Source: Solirubrobacter deserti (GTDB lineage Bacteria > Actinomycetota > Thermoleophilia > Solirubrobacterales > Solirubrobacteraceae). From it: a stretch of DNA of 64,000 bases. Positions 9,616 through 17,005 of the stretch are shown here, piece after piece; the first letter of the stretch is position 1, and each line of letters opens with the position of its first letter. The position numbers and the translations under genes were made by a program. A model generated the notes under the pieces. That model saw only the letters and a program-made list of their open reading frames with translations. It made no database searches and was not told the DNA's origin. The stretch spans positions 1,302,001-1,366,000 of the forward strand of contig NZ_QPKJ02000001.1 of NCBI RefSeq assembly GCF_003344625.1, in the 5' to 3' direction.

Positions 9616-10755
9616 ATGGCCAAGAGCGAGTACACGGTGCTCGAGGTCGCCGGGCGCGAGGTCCGGCTCTCGAACCCCGGCAAGGTCTACTTCCCGAAGC
9701 CCGGCTGGACGAAGCTCGACCTCGCGCAGTACTACATCGAGGTCGGCGAGGCCGCGCTGCGCCACGTCCGCGAGCGCCCGACGATGATGAAGCGCTTCGT
9801 CAACGGGATCCTGGAGGACCCGATCTGGCAGAAGCGCGTGCCCCAGAAGGTGCCGGACTGGCTGCAGACCGCGACGGTCGCCTTCCCGTCCGGGCGCACC
9901 GCCGAGGAGCTCGTGGCCAACGACGAGGCGCACCTGGTGTGGGCCGTCAACCTCGGCGTGATCGACTTCAACCCGTGGCCGTGCCGGCGCGCCGACCTGG
10001 ACCGGCCGGACGAGCTGCGCGTCGACCTGGACCCAGGGCCCGGCGTCGGGTGGGACGATGTGCGCCGCGTCGCGCTGGTGGCGGACGAGGTGCTGCGCGA
10101 GCACGGGCTGCGCGGCTATCCGAAGACGTCAGGGTCCAAGGGCATCCACGTGCTGGTGCGGATCGAGCCGTTGTGGGAGTTCCTCGAGGTGCGGCGCGCG
10201 GCGCTCGCGCTGGCGCGCGAGATCGCCCGCCGCGCGCCCGACTTGGCCACCGCCAAGTGGTGGAAGGAGGAGCGCCACGGCGTGTTCGTCGACTATAACC
10301 AGAACGCGCGCGACCGCACCGTGGCCTCCGGCTACAGCGTTCGTCCGACTCCGGACGCGCGCGTGTCCTGCGCGCTGGAGTGGTCGGAGGTGGCGGCCGT
10401 CGAGCCCGGTGACCTGCGTCTGGACACGGTGCCCGCTCGGCTGAAGGCGATCGGCGATCCCGCGGAGTCGATCGACGACGTCCCGGGTTCGCTCGACGGA
10501 CTGCTCGACCTCGCTCGGCGTGACGAGGAGGGCGGGCTCGGCGACGCGCCCTGGCCACCGCACTTCCCGAAGGCCGCACGCGAGCCCAAGCGCGTCCAAC
10601 CCTCACGCGACGCGGACCGCCCGTCCCAGCGCGGGCGTGCCGGCGATCCCCAGCCCGGCGGCCCTCCCCCCGGCTTCTCGCTGCAGAACCAGCGCGGGTT
10701 CGGCGCCAAGCCCCGGACCGGCCAGGGCCACGAGCACGAGTTCGACGAGTCCTAG
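9616..10755 (+). CDS. Stand-alone LigD-type polymerase (non-homologous end joining)
   Basis: This 379-residue protein is the primase-polymerase domain of LigD without the ligase and nuclease domains, which adds nucleotides at broken DNA ends. The catalytic signature LRVDLDPGPG supplies Asp137 and Asp139, YPKTSGSKGIHV holds the nucleotide-binding loop, and VDYNQN supplies the third acidic residue, Asp226. The core ends near residue 300; the last 80 residues are Pro/Gly/Arg-rich and look disordered, ending GFGAKPRTGQGHEHEF. Neither Ku nor an ATP-dependent ligase is in the window, so its partners are elsewhere. It is a single gene, divergent from the STAS/phosphatase pair and convergent with the stressosome operon. 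Confidence 0.93.
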   Translation: MAKSEYTVLEVAGREVRLSNPGKVYFPKPGWTKLDLAQYYIEVGEAALRHVRERPTMMKRFVNGILEDPIWQKRVPQKVPDWLQTATVAFPSGRTAEELVANDEAHLVWAVNLGVIDFNPWPCRRADLDRPDELRVDLDPGPGVGWDDVRRVALVADEVLREHGLRGYPKTSGSKGIHVLVRIEPLWEFLEVRRAALALAREIARRAPDLATAKWWKEERHGVFVDYNQNARDRTVASGYSVRPTPDARVSCALEWSEVAAVEPGDLRLDTVPARLKAIGDPAESIDDVPGSLDGLLDLARRDEEGGLGDAPWPPHFPKAAREPKRVQPSRDADRPSQRGRAGDPQPGGPPPGFSLQNQRGFGAKPRTGQGHEHEFDES

Positions 10756-10761
10756 CCGGAT

Positions 10762-10778
10762 GCGCGTTACGAACGCGC
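10762..10778. terminator. Short GC hairpin between convergent genes
   Basis: A 7-bp perfect stem (GCGCGTT/AACGCGC) with a 3-base loop lies just after the polymerase stop and overlaps the stop of the STAS gene on the other strand. There is no T-run. Confidence 0.5.
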
Positions 10779-11099
10779 GGAGCTCGCCGCGAACGGCAGG
10801 GCCTGATCGAGCCCGGAGAGCACGAACGCGCGATGGACCTGCGGCGGGCCGGCGATCACGGAGTACTCATAGCCCGCGGCCGTCGCGGCGTTGTTGAAGC
10901 GCACCAGCGCGCCCAGGCCCGAGGAGTCGATGAACTCCAGCTCGCTCAGGTCCAGCGTCAGGGCGCGGCCGCCGGACTGCGCCTCGTTGAGCGCCGCGGT
11001 CAGCTCCGGCGCGCCCGCCAGGTCCAGCTCGCCCGACAGCGCGAGCACCAGGCCGCCGGCTTGCTCGCGCGTCTCGATCTTGAACACCGGCAGCTTCAT
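10767..11099 (-). CDS. STAS-domain anti-sigma factor antagonist
   Basis: This 110-residue STAS protein is the last gene of the stressosome operon. It reads MKLPVFKIETREQ, then GELDLAGAPEL and the phosphorylation loop EFIDSSGLGALVRF, where Ser59 or Ser60 would be the target. A GGTGG-type ribosome site precedes this ATG, which lies 11 bp after the stop of the upstream REC/PP2C gene; a longer open frame upstream lacks family sequence. It is probably dephosphorylated by one of the two operon phosphatases and phosphorylated by an RsbW/RsbT-type kinase domain. Confidence 0.92.
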   Translation of the reverse strand: MKLPVFKIETREQAGGLVLALSGELDLAGAPELTAALNEAQSGGRALTLDLSELEFIDSSGLGALVRFNNAATAAGYEYSVIAGPPQVHRAFVLSGLDQALPFAASSARS

Positions 11100-11110
11100 C
11101 TGCGACCACC

Positions 11111-12517
11111 TTAGAGGACGCAGCGCTGGGCGAGCAGCAGGGCCACATCGTCGCGCGGATGCGTGTCCCCGACCAGCCGCTCCACCACGTGCGCGCGCAG
11201 CGCCTCCAGCCCGTCCACGGTCGCGCACTCGGTCACCAGCCGGTCGATCGCGTCGTCGATCAGCTCCCCCGGCCGCTCCACGAGCCCATCCGTGTAGAGC
11301 ATCAACCGGTCCCCCGCCTCGAACGCGAACGTCGACTCCGCGTAGCTCGCGCCGACCACGCCGAGCACGACCCCGTGCCCCTCCACGGCGAGCCGCGGCG
11401 GCCCGGCCGCCGGGACCAGCACGGGCGGCGGGTGCCCCGCGGACACCACCCGCACCTCGTCATCGTCGTGCGTGATGGCCACGATGCACATCGTCGCCAT
11501 GTCGGTGAGCTCGGTGTCCGTGACCAGCTCGTTCAGCCGCCGCACGGACTCCGCGAGCCCGAAGCCCTCGTGCGCGTACACGCGCAGCGAGTGGCGCAGC
11601 TGTCCGGCCTGCGCCGCGGCGGCCACGCCGTGCCCGGCCACGTCGCCGATCACGAGCCAGACGCCGTTGCGCGTCTCGATCACGTCGTACCAGTCCCCGC
11701 CGACGATCAGCTCCTGCTCGGCGGCCAGGTGCCACGCGTGTACGGCCAGCCGCTCGTCCGACGGGAGGCGCTCGGGCAGCAGCGTCTGCTGCAAGGTGCG
11801 CGAGATCGTCTGCTCGCGCGCCAGCGCCGCCGCGCGCTCGCGCTCGGTGCGCCGCGCCGCGGTGACGTCGCTGAGCGTCACCACCAGCCGCTGCGAGCCG
11901 GGCACGACGTCCACGCGCACACTGTGCGTCCGGTTCTCGAGCTCGAGCTCGCCGCTGGAGCGCCCCACCTCGAGCGCCTCCACGCGCGTGCCGACCGCGT
12001 CAGAGCCGAACACCGCCTCGAACGCCGGGTTCGCCCGCACCACCACGCCGTCGGGATCGAGGACGGCGACGGCATCGGAGATCGCGTCGAACGTCGTGCG
12101 CCACTCGGTCGCGGCGCTGCGCACCTCGGCCTCCAGGGAACGCGCCCGCAGCATCGACCGGATCGTCGCGGCCAGCACCGGCGCCTCGACGGGTTGTGTC
12201 AAATACGCATCGGCGCCGGTCTCCAGCCCTTCGACCTTCGCCTCGGTCTCCATGAACGTCGCCGACAGCATCAGCACCGGGATGTGCCGCGTGTCCTCGT
12301 GGGACTTGATGCGCCGGCACGCCTCGAACCCGTCGAGCCCCGGCATCTTGACGTCCAGCACCGCGATGTCGGGCGGATCCGCCAGCACGGCGGCGACGGC
12401 CGAGAGCCCGTCCGCGACCTCCCGCACCGTGAAGCCCGACCGTCGCAGCATCGTCGCTATCACGTAGCGGCCGACATCGTCGTCGTCCGCGAGCAGGATC
12501 GACGGCTCGCGGGTCAT
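11111..12517 (-). CDS. Response regulator with PAS and SpoIIE-type phosphatase output
   Basis: This 468-residue protein runs receiver (1-125), PAS (about 140-215), PP2C/SpoIIE phosphatase (about 240-465). The receiver has the acidic pocket LLADDDD and phospho-acceptor Asp55 in AVLDVKMPG; the usual Lys near the end is replaced by Gln (AYLTQPVEAP). The phosphatase carries GGDWYDV, LVIGDVAGHG, LYTDGLVERP and DDVALLL. It would turn a histidine-kinase signal into dephosphorylation of a STAS protein. It overlaps the hybrid kinase gene by 4 bp (ATGA) and sits 11 bp before a STAS gene, naming both a likely input and a likely substrate. Confidence 0.93.
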   Translation of the reverse strand: MTREPSILLADDDDVGRYVIATMLRRSGFTVREVADGLSAVAAVLADPPDIAVLDVKMPGLDGFEACRRIKSHEDTRHIPVLMLSATFMETEAKVEGLETGADAYLTQPVEAPVLAATIRSMLRARSLEAEVRSAATEWRTTFDAISDAVAVLDPDGVVVRANPAFEAVFGSDAVGTRVEALEVGRSSGELELENRTHSVRVDVVPGSQRLVVTLSDVTAARRTERERAAALAREQTISRTLQQTLLPERLPSDERLAVHAWHLAAEQELIVGGDWYDVIETRNGVWLVIGDVAGHGVAAAAQAGQLRHSLRVYAHEGFGLAESVRRLNELVTDTELTDMATMCIVAITHDDDEVRVVSAGHPPPVLVPAAGPPRLAVEGHGVVLGVVGASYAESTFAFEAGDRLMLYTDGLVERPGELIDDAIDRLVTECATVDGLEALRAHVVERLVGDTHPRDDVALLLAQRCVL

Positions 12518-14214
12518 CGCGTCGCCACCGACAACACCTCCAGCAGCTGCGAACGCGACGTCCGGGACTTGTCGAGCACGTGCGCGCCAAGCCCTTCGAG
12601 CCGCTCGACCTCCCAGCGCTCGAGCAGACGCGAGGTGTGGATGATCACGGGCACGGCGGCCATCCTGGCATCGGCGCGCATCCGGCGCAGGACCTCCACG
12701 CCGTCCAGATCAGGCATCGACAGGTCGAGGATGACGGCGGCCGGGAGCGCCTCCGCCAGGGCGGCCAGGGCGGGCTCGCCGCCGGCGACCGCGACCGTGC
12801 GCCAGGCCGTGTCGCGCAGGTGCGCCTCGACCACGTAGCGCGAGGTCTCGTCGTCGTCGACCACCAGCACGGCGCCCGTGACGTCCGGCACCGACGAGTC
12901 GACGTCGTGCCGCAGCGGCAGCTCGATCGTGAACGCCGTCCCCACGCCGACCGTCGAGCGGACCGTCATCTCCCCGCCCAGCAGCCCCACGAGCGTCTTG
13001 GCCAGCGGCAGCCCGAGCCCGGTCCCCTGCCGCGCCTTCTGCCGCTCCCCCGGGATCTGCACGAACTCCTCGAAGATCCGCGGCAGGTCGTCGGCGGCGA
13101 TCCCGATGCCGGTGTCGGCGACCGTGAACCGCACGCGCGGCCCGAGCACCTCCGCGCTCACGAGGACCTCGCCTTGCGGCGTGAACTTGACCGCGTTGGA
13201 GATCAGGTTGCGCAGCACCTGGATGAGTTTGGCCTCGTCGGTGCGCAGCGTCGCCTCCGCCGGCGGGAAGTCGAAGCGTAGCTGCACGCCGGCGTCCTTG
13301 AGCAGGGGGCGCAGCTGCCCGCGCAGCAAGACCAGCAGCTCGGACAGCGCCACGTCCTCGAGCTCGAGCTCCAGCCGCCCGGCCTCGATCTTGGCGATGT
13401 CGAGCAGGTCGCCGACCAGGGTCAGCTGGTCCTGCGCGACGCGCCGAATGAACGACACCTGCGTCGCCTGCTCGCTCGCGAGCGGCGGCTTCCCGCTCAG
13501 CAGCAGCTCCGCGAGCGCGATGATCGAGTTCAGCGGCGTGCGCAGCTCGTGCGACATGTCCGCCAAGAAGCGCGACTTGCGCTCGTCGGCGTCGCGCAGC
13601 CGCTGCGCGCGCTCGTCGAGCTCGGCGTAGAGCGCGACCACGCCGGTGTTGGTCTCCTCCAGCTCGCGGTTGAGTGCGAGCATCGCCTTCTGGCGCGCCC
13701 GCACCTCGCCGAGCGCCTGCAGCAGCTCCTCGTTCTGGCGCGAGACCTCGTCGAACGGGTTGACGGCGCCGCGCCGGGCCAGCTCGGCGCGTACCTCGCG
13801 CGCGTCGGGCGCCGGCCCGGGCAGCCGCTTGGCCACGCGCACGCGGGTGCCGCGCGCCGCCTCGATCTCGAACTCGTCCATCAGCTGACGCACGCCCACC
13901 AGGCCGCGGCCGAGCCCGGTGGCCGACGTGTAGTCGCCACGCAGGACCTCCTCCAGGTTCGGGATCCCGGGGCCCGCGTCGACCACCTCGACGCGCATCG
14001 CGTTCGCGCCGCAGCTGATGCGCACCTCGCCGCCGCCGGCGTAGCGGTGCGCGTTGCGCGCGAGCTCGGACACCGCGGTGGCGATCCGCGTCTGCTCGAG
14101 CCGGTCGAACCCGAGCAGCTCGGCGACGTCGCGCGCGCGCTGGCGCGCCGTGACCACGCCCTCGTCGTGGCGCAGGTCAACGCGCGCGACCTCGTCGCCG
14201 ATCGGCGCGTTCAT
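12514..14214 (-). CDS. RsbT-like kinase domain fused to hybrid histidine kinase
   Basis: This 566-residue protein begins with a full RsbT/RsbW-type GHKL domain (about 10-132): SELARNAHRYAGGGEVRIS N-box, DAGPGIPNL and GLGRGLVGVRQLMDEF, very like stressosome RsbT. A coiled coil follows (about 155-215), then HisKA with His222 in MSHELRTPLN, a second ATPase domain (TGIGIAADDLPRIFEEF, GTGLGLPLAKTLV) and a C-terminal receiver with phospho-acceptor in ILDLSMPDLDG and Lys in LDKSR. The ATG overlaps the preceding stop by 4 bp; longer open frames upstream lie over the previous gene. It may be released from the stressosome like RsbT and then signal by phosphorelay to the next gene's receiver. That role is inferred. 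Confidence 0.92.
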   Translation of the reverse strand: MNAPIGDEVARVDLRHDEGVVTARQRARDVAELLGFDRLEQTRIATAVSELARNAHRYAGGGEVRISCGANAMRVEVVDAGPGIPNLEEVLRGDYTSATGLGRGLVGVRQLMDEFEIEAARGTRVRVAKRLPGPAPDAREVRAELARRGAVNPFDEVSRQNEELLQALGEVRARQKAMLALNRELEETNTGVVALYAELDERAQRLRDADERKSRFLADMSHELRTPLNSIIALAELLLSGKPPLASEQATQVSFIRRVAQDQLTLVGDLLDIAKIEAGRLELELEDVALSELLVLLRGQLRPLLKDAGVQLRFDFPPAEATLRTDEAKLIQVLRNLISNAVKFTPQGEVLVSAEVLGPRVRFTVADTGIGIAADDLPRIFEEFVQIPGERQKARQGTGLGLPLAKTLVGLLGGEMTVRSTVGVGTAFTIELPLRHDVDSSVPDVTGAVLVVDDDETSRYVVEAHLRDTAWRTVAVAGGEPALAALAEALPAAVILDLSMPDLDGVEVLRRMRADARMAAVPVIIHTSRLLERWEVERLEGLGAHVLDKSRTSRSQLLEVLSVATR

Positions 14215-15176
14215 CCGCGCGCCACCACCACGCTCACGTCGTCGCGGCCGCGCTCGAAGTCCCGGATCAGCACCGCCGCGGTCACGAGCGGGTCGCGGCG
14301 CGGCAGGCCCGGATACGCGTTCAGGTCCCAGCCGGACCGCAATCCGTCGGAGTGCATGACGAGCAGCGCGCCGGGCGGGAACCCGTAGTCGAACGCGCGC
14401 GGGCGCTGGACGCCGTGCCCGAGGATGCCGGGCATCGACACGAGCGAGCGCGTCTCGCCCTCGATGACGATCGTCGCCGCGATGTTGCCGATGCCGGCGT
14501 ACTGAAGCGCGCCCGTGCGGCGGTTCCAGCGCGCGACCGCGCCCGCGGCCCCGCGCGTGGGCAGCAGCGCGCCGTGGATGCGGGTGAGCGCGGCCGTGGC
14601 GTCCAGCCCGGGACTGAGCTCGCGCACGGCGGTGTTGGCCGCCGCGGCGGCGGCGTCGCCGTGGCCGAGCCCGTCCGCGAGCAGGATCGTCGTGAACTCG
14701 CCGTCGGTGACCGAGCCCCACGCGTCACCGCTCGCGCTCTCCCCCGCCATCGCCAGCGCGAGCCCATCCAGCGGCGGCACCTCGCCGCCGAGGCGCGCGA
14801 GCACGACCGCGCCGCCCGGCCCGGACTGGAGGTCCATCGTGGACATGCGGCCGATCGCGCCGAGGCCGTTGCCGGGGCCGCCGCCGGTCGAGTAGCCGTC
14901 GTCGCGGGCGCGCGCGAGGTTGGAGATCCCCGGGCCGCGGTCGCACGCGATCGCGTCGATCGTCGCGCCCCGCGTGCGGTTCACGCGTAGGATGATCTCG
15001 CCGCCGCCGGCGTGGCGCACGAGGTTCGTGGCCAGCTCGGTGACGACGATCGCGGCCTCGCCCTTGCGCTGCTCGTCGAAGCCGAGGTCGTCCGCGAGCT
15101 GCTCCACCGCACGGCGCGCGGGTGCCACTCCGGAGGGATCGTCGACGCGCAGGCGGGCCGGGGCGCTCAGCGCCAT
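14211..15176 (-). CDS. RsbT-like GHKL domain fused to RsbX-like PP2C phosphatase
   Basis: This 321-residue protein joins an anti-sigma-kinase-like domain (about 10-135; VVTELATNLVRHAGGGEI, DRGPGISNL, PGNGLGAIGRMS) to a compact PP2C domain (about 140-320; ILLADGLGHG, LVMHSDGLRSGWD, RDDVSVVVAR). The phosphatase half resembles RsbX, which resets stressosome proteins by removing phosphate from RsbS and RsbR. Kinase-like and phosphatase domains in one chain would allow both halves of the cycle. It starts inside the RsbT gene (10-bp overlap) and its stop overlaps the hybrid kinase start by 4 bp. Whether the GHKL half is an active kinase is not shown. Confidence 0.9.
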   Translation of the reverse strand: MALSAPARLRVDDPSGVAPARRAVEQLADDLGFDEQRKGEAAIVVTELATNLVRHAGGGEIILRVNRTRGATIDAIACDRGPGISNLARARDDGYSTGGGPGNGLGAIGRMSTMDLQSGPGGAVVLARLGGEVPPLDGLALAMAGESASGDAWGSVTDGEFTTILLADGLGHGDAAAAAANTAVRELSPGLDATAALTRIHGALLPTRGAAGAVARWNRRTGALQYAGIGNIAATIVIEGETRSLVSMPGILGHGVQRPRAFDYGFPPGALLVMHSDGLRSGWDLNAYPGLPRRDPLVTAAVLIRDFERGRDDVSVVVARG

Positions 15177-15565
15177 GTGGCCACGCGCACGATCGTGCCG
15201 CCGGTCGGGTTGTCCCGCACGTCGAAGTCGTTCACGAGCCGGCGCGCCCCGCCGAACCCCAGGCCGAGCCCGGTGCCGGTGCTGAACCCGTCGGTGAGCG
15301 CCATCTGCACGTCCGGGATCCCGGGTCCGTCGTCCTCGAAGGTCGCGTAGACGCCCTGGCGGGCGCCGTCGAGCAGCAGCCCGGCGCGCAGCCGGCCGCC
15401 GCCGCCGTGGATGATCGTGTTGCGCGCCAGCTCGGAGACGGCGGTCACGAACTTCGTCTGGTCGACGAGCCGCAGGCCGGCCTGCTGGGCCAGCTCCCGC
15501 ACGCGGTGACGCGCGCGCACGACGTCCTCGTCCGTGCGCAGCGGGAGCGGTTCGTCAAGGGCCAG
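15167..15565 (-). CDS. rsbT: RsbT-type serine/threonine kinase (stressosome switch)
   Basis: This is a small GHKL kinase with N-box SELARNTIIHGGGGRL, DDGPGIPDVQ and GTGLGLGFGGARRLVNDF. RsbT phosphorylates RsbS and RsbR and leaves the stressosome to activate a downstream phosphatase or other target. The start is odd. The first GTG in frame (15520) would delete the conserved EDVV part of the first helix. RsbT-like sequence (EPLPLRTDEDVVRARHRVRE) continues upstream to a CTG at 15563-15565, preceded by GAGGAGGCGGAG inside the end of rsbS. No ATG, GTG or TTG was found in the nearby upstream frame. I chose CTG; identity is firm, the start is not. Confidence 0.85.
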   Translation of the reverse strand: MALDEPLPLRTDEDVVRARHRVRELAQQAGLRLVDQTKFVTAVSELARNTIIHGGGGRLRAGLLLDGARQGVYATFEDDGPGIPDVQMALTDGFSTGTGLGLGFGGARRLVNDFDVRDNPTGGTIVRVATWR

Positions 15566-15962
15566 CGGTCTCCGCCTCCTCGTCGCCCGGATCCTCGTCG
15601 ACGGTCGGTGCGGGGAGCATCGCCATGCCGCGCTCGACCGTGAGCGCCGTGCGCACGCCCGGCAGCGTGAGGCCGAGATCCACGAGCGTGATCGCCACCA
15701 CGGGCCGCATGCCGACGACCACCGTATCGGCGTCCAGCACGCGCGCGATCCCGGCGATGTCGGACAGCATGCGCCCGATGAAGGAGTCGATGAACTCCAG
15801 GCCGGAGATGTCGATCAGCACGCCGCGGGCGCCCGTCTCCGCGATCCGCTCGGCCAGGTCCTCCTGCAGCGCGAGCGCCATCCGGTCGTGCATGTCGACC
15901 TGGATGCTCACCAGCAGCAGGTGGCCGAGCTTGAGGATCGGGATCCGGTTCACGCGGTCCAT
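15555..15962 (-). CDS. rsbS: RsbS-type stressosome STAS scaffold protein
   Basis: This 135-residue STAS protein has the RsbS-specific sequence GLEFIDSFIGRMLSDIAG; Ser60 corresponds to the serine that RsbT phosphorylates in Bacillus RsbS. It also has VGMRPVVAITLVDLGL, typical of the stressosome core. RsbS and RsbR form the large pseudo-icosahedral stressosome that holds RsbT inactive. The acidic C-terminal tail (DEDPGDEEAE) is an extension beyond the usual domain. The gene lies 5 bp after the RsbR stop and overlaps the start of rsbT. Confidence 0.93.
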   Translation of the reverse strand: MDRVNRIPILKLGHLLLVSIQVDMHDRMALALQEDLAERIAETGARGVLIDISGLEFIDSFIGRMLSDIAGIARVLDADTVVVGMRPVVAITLVDLGLTLPGVRTALTVERGMAMLPAPTVDEDPGDEEAETAGP

Positions 15963-15967
15963 CCCGG

Positions 15968-16819
15968 CTACTCCGCCGTCGCGACCGGCGCCTTGCGGCG
16001 CACGATCTGATGGCCCGTGCGCTCGAGTGCGACGGTCACCGCGTCCGCCAGGCTCGACTTGGTCGTGACCTCGGACAGGTCCAGCCCGAGGTGCACGATC
16101 GTCTGGGCGATCAGCGGGCGGATGCCGGAGATGATGCAGTCAGCACCCATCAGGCGCGCGGCGGTGACCGCCTTGAGCAGGTGCTGGGCGACCATCGTGT
16201 CCACGGTCGGGACGCCGGTGATGTCGATGATCGCGATCGCTGAGTCGGTCTCGACGATCTTCTGCAGCAGGCTCTCCATCACGACCTGCGTGCGAGCCGA
16301 GTCCAGCGTGCCGATCAGCGGCAGCGCGACGACGCCCTGCCAGAGCTTGACGACCGGCGTCGAGAGCTCGATCAGCTCGTCCTGCTGGCGCCGGATGACG
16401 TCCTCGCGCGTGCGCAGGTAGGCCTCGGCGGTGAACAGGCCGAGGTTGTCGATCAGCTGCGTCGCGGCCCATATCGCCGCGCCATCGGGCAGCTTGCCGA
16501 ACAGGGGCTCCTTGAACGAGAACACGAACGTCGCCGTCTCGGTCGGCGTGAACCCGCGCGTCGCGCGCGTGCGGCTGAGGTTCGTGAGCTGCTCGCGGAT
16601 CGCGTCCCAGGCCGGGCCGGAGGTGTCAGCCGTCGATGACTCGGTGACGGCGATCGCGAGCGCGGTCAGGAAGCGGTCGCTCTCGACCCGGAGCTCGCTC
16701 TCGGAGATCAGGTCCGTGCGTACGCCGGGCGCCGCCAACTGCGCCTGTACCCAGGCGTCCAGCAGCTCCGTCCGCTGTTCACGCAGCACCGCTTGGATGA
16801 CCGACAGTCCCTCACTCAT
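15968..16819 (-). CDS. rsbR: RsbR-type stressosome sensor protein
   Basis: This 283-residue protein has an N-terminal non-haem globin-like sensor region (about 1-145), a linker helix, and a C-terminal STAS domain (about 155-275). RsbR signatures are LPLIGTLDSARTQVVMESLL and DITGVPTVDTMVAQHLLKA; Thr171 and Thr205 lie in the segments known to carry the RsbT phosphorylation sites. The ATG at 16819 gives MSEGLSVIQAVL; a TTG six codons upstream is less likely. It is the first gene of the operon and would set the stress input, with the N-terminal domains projecting from the stressosome. The stimulus is unknown. Confidence 0.93.
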   Translation of the reverse strand: MSEGLSVIQAVLREQRTELLDAWVQAQLAAPGVRTDLISESELRVESDRFLTALAIAVTESSTADTSGPAWDAIREQLTNLSRTRATRGFTPTETATFVFSFKEPLFGKLPDGAAIWAATQLIDNLGLFTAEAYLRTREDVIRRQQDELIELSTPVVKLWQGVVALPLIGTLDSARTQVVMESLLQKIVETDSAIAIIDITGVPTVDTMVAQHLLKAVTAARLMGADCIISGIRPLIAQTIVHLGLDLSEVTTKSSLADAVTVALERTGHQIVRRKAPVATAE

Positions 16820-16855
16820 TGCGAGGACCCTATCCAAGGTGGGTAGGAGAACGGC

Positions 16856-17005
16856 ATGGACGGTGACGAGAAGGACCGCACGGACAACTCCCCCGGGGCC
16901 GAGGGCGGCGAGTCCTCAGAGAACAAGGACACGCCACCCGCGGCGCCCGCGGACGACGACTCGCCGCTGGGCGACACCGATCAGCACTCCAATGCTGACG
17001 CCTAG
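16856..17005 (+). CDS. Small acidic protein of unknown function (49 residues)
   Basis: An ATG preceded by TAGGAG at ideal spacing opens a 49-codon frame: MDGDEKDRTDNSPG..., ending in SPLGDTDQHSNADA. It is very acidic, lacks hydrophobic segments and is probably disordered. I do not recognise a named family; the GDTDQHS tail looks like a motif rather than chance. It is divergent from rsbR with only 36 bp between start codons, so both may share a regulatory region. Its TAG stop shares the palindrome CTAG with the stop of the giant protease gene on the other strand. Confidence 0.72.
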   Translation: MDGDEKDRTDNSPGAEGGESSENKDTPPAAPADDDSPLGDTDQHSNADA

